Shown: positions 32,242 to 36,218 of the stretch, piece after piece
Layout: each line of letters opens with the position of its first letter
How positions within the stretch are numbered: position 1 is the stretch's first letter
Source of the DNA: Poseidonocella sp. HB161398
GTDB lineage: Bacteria > Pseudomonadota > Alphaproteobacteria > Rhodobacterales > Rhodobacteraceae
Length of the DNA: 36,218 nucleotides
Assembly (NCBI RefSeq): GCF_005870025.1
Contig: NZ_VATA01000063.1
Coordinates: 1 to 36,218 of the forward strand
Direction of reading: 5' to 3'
The notes under the pieces: model-generated
Told to the model about the DNA's origin: nothing
The model's database searches: none
The model's input: only the letters and a program-made list of their open reading frames with translations
Translations under genes and position numbers: made by a program

Positions 32242-32274
32242 CGGCCGCTGCGGGTCGGGAGCCCGCAGCGGCCG
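32242..32274. terminator. Strong bidirectional terminator
   Basis: CGGCCGCTGCGGG (32242-32254) and CCCGCAGCGGCCG (32262-32274) form a perfect 13-bp stem with a 7-nt loop. It lies between the stop of MFS transporter 2 and the stop of the convergent trxB. Confidence 0.7.
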
Positions 32275-32295
32275 CAGCGCGTGACCCGGAAAGGG

Positions 32296-33294
<999 letters not shown>

Positions 33295-33314
33295 CTATGT
33301 GCTTCCGTTCGGGC

Positions 33315-34511
33315 TCAGACGGCCTCGAGCGCGATGGCGATGCCCTGGCCGACGCCGATGCACATCGCCGACAGCGATTTCTCGCCGGATTTCAGTTCGA
33401 GGGCGGCCGTGCCGGTGATCCTCGCGCCGGACATGCCAAGCGGATGGCCGAGCGCGATCGCCCCGCCATTGGGATTCACGCGCGGGTCGTCATCGGCGAT
33501 GCCGAGCGCGCGCAGCGAGGCCAGGCCCTGCGAGGCGAAGGCCTCGTTCAGCTCGATCACGGCAAAATCCTCCTGGGATAGCCCGAGCCTTGCCATCAGC
33601 TTTTGCGAAGCCGGGGCAGGGCCGAAGCCCATGATCCTGGGCGGCACGCCCGCAGTGGCCCCGCCGAGAATGCGGGCGATCGGCACCAGGCCGTACCGCT
33701 TCGCCGCCGTCGGGCTTGTGAGAATCAGCGCGGCGGCGCCGTCATTGACGCCGGAGGCGTTGCCGGCGGTCACCGAACCGCCCGCGCGGAAGGGGGCCGC
33801 CAGCTTTGCCAATCCCTCCGCCGTCGTTCCGGGTCGCGGGTGTTCGTCGGTTTCGACCAGCAGCGGATCGCCGCGTCTCTGCGGAATCGCGACCGGCGCG
33901 ATCTCCCGCGCCAGACGACCATTGGCCATCGCCGCTGCCGCCTTCTGCTGCGAGCGGAGGGCAAAGGCATCCTGGTCAGCTCGGCCGATCTGGAATTCCT
34001 CGGCGACGTTCTCGCCGGTCTCGGGCATGGAGTCGGTGCCATGGAGGGCGTCCATTGCCGGGTTGACGAACCGCCAGCCGATAGTCGTGTCATGGATTTC
34101 CGCCGTGCGGCTGAAGGCAGTTCCAGCCTTCGGCATGACGAAAGGCGCCCGGGACATGCTCTCGACGCCGCCGGCGATGACCATGTCCGCCTCGCCTGCG
34201 CGGATCGCCCGCGCGCCGGTGATGACGGCATCCATGCCCGAGCCGCAGAGCCGGTTGACCGTCGTGCCGGGCACGCTGTCAGGCAGCCCCGCCAGCAGGA
34301 GCGACATGCGCGCCACGTTGCGGTTGTCCTCGCCCGCCTGGTTGGCACAGCCGAAGATGACCTCGTCGACGGCGCTCCAGTCGATGTCATGCCGGGACAT
34401 CAGTGCCTTTAGCGGCACCGCGCCGAGATCGTCGGCGCGCATTGCGGCGAGCGCGCCGCCGTAGCGGCCGATCGGCGTGCGGATGTAGTCGCAGATGAAA
34501 ACCTCGGTCAT
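33315..34511 (-). CDS. Beta-ketothiolase, 3-oxoadipyl-CoA thiolase (PcaF)-like
   Basis: A 398-residue thiolase cleaving a 3-oxoacyl-CoA with CoA to give acetyl-CoA. Catalytic Cys89 is in NRLCGSGMDAV, His356 in NPNGGAIALGHPLGMSGAR and the second Cys384 in SAMCIGVGQG. The segments FICDYIRTPIGRYGGALA, VDEVIFGCANQAGEDNRNVARM and HDTTIGWRFVNPAMDAL resemble PcaF/PaaJ closely, including GCANQAGEDNRNVARM. The start overlaps the selA stop (ATGA). It could catalyse the last step of the pathway encoded in the window and of dicarboxylic CoA esters in particular. Its coupling to selA is surprising for a primary metabolic enzyme. Confidence 0.92.
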   Translation of the reverse strand: MTEVFICDYIRTPIGRYGGALAAMRADDLGAVPLKALMSRHDIDWSAVDEVIFGCANQAGEDNRNVARMSLLLAGLPDSVPGTTVNRLCGSGMDAVITGARAIRAGEADMVIAGGVESMSRAPFVMPKAGTAFSRTAEIHDTTIGWRFVNPAMDALHGTDSMPETGENVAEEFQIGRADQDAFALRSQQKAAAAMANGRLAREIAPVAIPQRRGDPLLVETDEHPRPGTTAEGLAKLAAPFRAGGSVTAGNASGVNDGAAALILTSPTAAKRYGLVPIARILGGATAGVPPRIMGFGPAPASQKLMARLGLSQEDFAVIELNEAFASQGLASLRALGIADDDPRVNPNGGAIALGHPLGMSGARITGTAALELKSGEKSLSAMCIGVGQGIAIALEAV

Positions 34512-35938
34512 GTGTCCTCTCCAGCAAGGCAGCCTGTTCCGGCCATGGCACGCGGCAGATGCACCAGCTGGGACAGGAAGCCGTCCTCGTCCTCGAGGCA
34601 GCGGAGATCGAGCCAGACGGCCCCCTGTGCGATCCGGCCGATCACGGGCACCGGAAGCTGCCGGAAGGCCCGGGCCAGGCGTTCGGCCCGGTCGCCCGGG
34701 GCGGGGATCCGGAAGGCGCGGCTGGGCAAGGTCTGGAGCGGCATGGCCCCGGATCCGATCTGCGCCTGGGATGGCGCGATTTCAGCGGTGAAAGTCTGGC
34801 CGAGCGCCCGGGAAAGGGAGGAGAGGAGGCGCCCGGCCATGGCCTCCAGCTCGCCCGTGGAGCGGGCGAACTGGCGGATGACGGGAAGGGTTTCGGGCAG
34901 CCGCTCTGGGGACCGGTAGAGACGCAGGGTGGCTTCGAGTGCGGCCAGCCGCACCTTGTCGAGCCGCAGCGCCCGTTTCAGCGGATGCTTCGCGCAGGCG
35001 GCGACCAGGTCAGCCCGGCCTGCGATGAATCCGGCCTGCGGTCCGCCCAGCAGCTTGTCGCCCGAAAAGGTCACCAGATCCGCGCCTTCGCGGATCGCCT
35101 CTTGTACTGTGCGTTCGCGCGGAAGGCCCCATTGCGCCAGATCCGCCAGAACACCCGAGCCGAGATCGTCGACCAGCGGCAGGCCGTGCGACCGGGCCAG
35201 CGGGGCGAGTTCCGCCACCGCCGTCTCCTTCGTGAAGCCCATGACCTTATAGTTCGAGGTATGGACCTTCATGAGCAGCGCGGTATCCGGCCCGATGGCG
35301 CCGGCATAGTCCTTCAGATGCGTGCGGTTCGTGGTGCCGACTTCGCGCAGGCGCGTGCCTGCGGCCTCCATCACGTCCGGCATGCGGAACGAGCCGCCGA
35401 TTTCGATGAGCTCGCCCCGCGACACCACTGTTTCCCGGCCGGCAGCCAGTGCGGCCAGCACCAGAAGGACAGCGGAGGCGTTGTTGTTGACAAGACAGGC
35501 GGCCTCGGCCCCGGTGATTTCCGCGACCAGCGCGCAGACCGCCGTGTCCCTCTGCCCGCGCCGTCCGGCTTCGAGATCGTATTCCAGGACCAGCGGATGC
35601 CGCATCGCGGTAGTTGCGGCCTCGATGGCCGTTTCGGCATAGCAGGCGCGGCCGAGATTGGTATGCAGTACCGTTCCGGTCATGTTATGGACCCGCCGCA
35701 TGTTCGACAGGTTGCGCGCCGCAAGCCGGGCGGAAATCCCGTCCGCAATCTCTGCGGCGGCAGCTTCGCGCGACGTCGGCATCTCGGTTCCCGCGACGAT
35801 GCCCTTGCGCAAGACCTCCACGGCCTCCCGCGCCAGCGCAAGCACGGCATCGCGGCCATGCTCCGCGGCCGCCGCGCGCGTTGGCGCTGCGGCCAGAATT
35901 TCGTGTATCGCGGGCAGCGTGCCGAAGCGCTGTTCCAT
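34508..35938 (-). CDS. selA: L-seryl-tRNA(Sec) selenium transferase SelA
   Basis: A 476-residue PLP enzyme that converts Ser-tRNA-Sec to Sec-tRNA-Sec with selenophosphate. The N-terminal RNA-binding part includes RRVHNMTGTVLHTNLGRA (81-98). The central core has SRGELIEIGGSFRMPDVM and MKVHTSNYKVMGF. The PLP Lys is Lys295 in VTFSGDKLLGGPQAG, the same position number as in E. coli SelA (463 residues). The start at 35938 is chosen because GGGAGGGA lies 9-10 nt upstream and MEQRFGTLPAIHEIL matches the family start. An open frame from 36031 adds 31 poorly conserved residues. First gene of the operon with thiolase and trxB. Its substrate selenophosphate requires SelD, which is not in the window. Confidence 0.95.
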   Translation of the reverse strand: MEQRFGTLPAIHEILAAAPTRAAAAEHGRDAVLALAREAVEVLRKGIVAGTEMPTSREAAAAEIADGISARLAARNLSNMRRVHNMTGTVLHTNLGRACYAETAIEAATTAMRHPLVLEYDLEAGRRGQRDTAVCALVAEITGAEAACLVNNNASAVLLVLAALAAGRETVVSRGELIEIGGSFRMPDVMEAAGTRLREVGTTNRTHLKDYAGAIGPDTALLMKVHTSNYKVMGFTKETAVAELAPLARSHGLPLVDDLGSGVLADLAQWGLPRERTVQEAIREGADLVTFSGDKLLGGPQAGFIAGRADLVAACAKHPLKRALRLDKVRLAALEATLRLYRSPERLPETLPVIRQFARSTGELEAMAGRLLSSLSRALGQTFTAEIAPSQAQIGSGAMPLQTLPSRAFRIPAPGDRAERLARAFRQLPVPVIGRIAQGAVWLDLRCLEDEDGFLSQLVHLPRAMAGTGCLAGEDT

Positions 35939-36061
35939 GCCTGCCTGTCCCTCCCAATTTCCTGCGGGCCCGGAGAGCATAACCCTTCCGCGACCGGATC
36001 GGGTTTGCATTGTCGTGCCGGACCGTTCCATTTCTGTGATGTCTCCCGGTCCGCGTCATGG

Positions 36062-36217
36062 TCAGCAGGTGTCGGGTTTGACCTCGTGGGGGGTGGCGGC
36101 GCGCAGGCGGGACCGGATGGCGCGGGACAGCGCATCGACCGCCGCCGTCATCAGCCCCGAGGCGATCAGCAGCACCAGCGCCCGGTCGAGCCGGAGCTGC
36201 TGCATCGCCGCATCGAC
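36062..36217 (-). CDS. C-terminal end of an ABC permease, possibly PhnE-like (partial)
   Basis: The reading frame enters at the window edge and ends at 36062. The 51 visible residues contain one hydrophobic segment (RALVLLIASGLMTAAVDAL) followed by a basic amphipathic stretch SRAIRSRLRA and a polar tail. This is how permeases of the phosphonate (PhnE) and related groups end. The rest is outside the window. The last codon before the stop is Cys (TGC-TGA), considered as Sec and rejected. The gap of 123 bp to the selA start suggests a separate or loosely linked gene. Confidence 0.4.
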   Translation of the reverse strand, partial: VDAAMQQLRLDRALVLLIASGLMTAAVDALSRAIRSRLRAATPHEVKPDTC

Positions 36218-36218
36218 A

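Noticed and set aside
36062-36070. Cys-TGA at the end of the permease fragment as a second selenocysteine site.
   Set aside because: The next in-frame codons after the TGA include another TGA at once, and permease tails normally end here.

Overview
The window is GC-rich and densely coded, with Shine-Dalgarno sites of the AGGAGG/GGGAGG type, some TTG/GTG starts, many NitT/TauT-type and Fe(III)/spermidine-type ABC genes, several FCD-type GntR regulators and class III CoA-transferases. This suggests an alphaproteobacterium, probably of the Rhodobacterales. That is inference from gene content and style; there is no rRNA or other direct taxonomic marker. The region looks like an accessory catabolic island. 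One edge carries IS630 debris and a decayed gene.

The main finding is a complete selenocysteine-decoding kit for one visible target. selB (15823-17793, minus), a previously split selenoprotein gene (18000-19721, plus), selC encoding tRNA-Sec with anticodon UCA (30238-30331, minus) and selA (34508-35938, minus) all lie within about 20 kb. The selenoprotein is interrupted by an in-frame TGA at 18327-18329. Reading it as Sec gives the motif Cys-Sec-Gly-Ser-Cys, the hallmark of UGSC-type selenoproteins, fused to a C-terminal domain of about 350 residues that I cannot assign a function. selD is not visible and must lie elsewhere. trxB lies two genes downstream of selA and is a plausible electron donor.

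Layout. 1-773: IS630 remnant and a frameshifted gene remnant. 806-9710: a NitT/TauT-like ABC importer split in two (binding protein at 806-1813 minus; permease and ATPase at 5381-7083 plus), two tandem SnoaL/NTF2-like proteins, an aldo/keto reductase, a beta-propeller lactonase, a GntR regulator, an MFS transporter and a second GntR regulator. 9946-14389: a small unknown protein, then a minus-strand operon of enoyl-CoA hydratase/isomerase, FadB-like bifunctional enzyme and a second lactonase. 14579-15826: a LysR-type regulator with two DNA-binding domains. 15823-19721: selB and the divergent selenoprotein. 19861-22687: Tat-exported binding protein and fused double permease of a second ABC importer. 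22854-23540: third GntR. 23744-30154: a tight plus-strand operon of a double-hotdog MaoC-like dehydratase, two CaiB/BaiF CoA-transferases, the missing ATPase of the second importer and a CapA-like metallophosphatase. 30238-30331: selC. 30604-32226: a second MFS transporter. 32296-35938: operon selA, beta-ketothiolase (PcaF-like), trxB on the minus strand. 36062-36218: tail of an ABC permease.

How it may fit together (inference): the importers bring in one or two organic substrates; CoA-transferases, hotdog dehydratase, hydratase/isomerase, hydroxyacyl-CoA dehydrogenase and thiolase form a beta-oxidation-like route; lactonases, aldo/keto reductase and SnoaL-like proteins act before CoA activation; and the UGSC selenoprotein does a redox or reductive step fed by thioredoxin reductase. 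Near-identical palindromes of the form TATTGTCAACAATA sit in three divergent promoter regions, with a spaced variant before the dehydratase operon. They tie the modules into one probable GntR regulon. The substrate is not evident from sequence.
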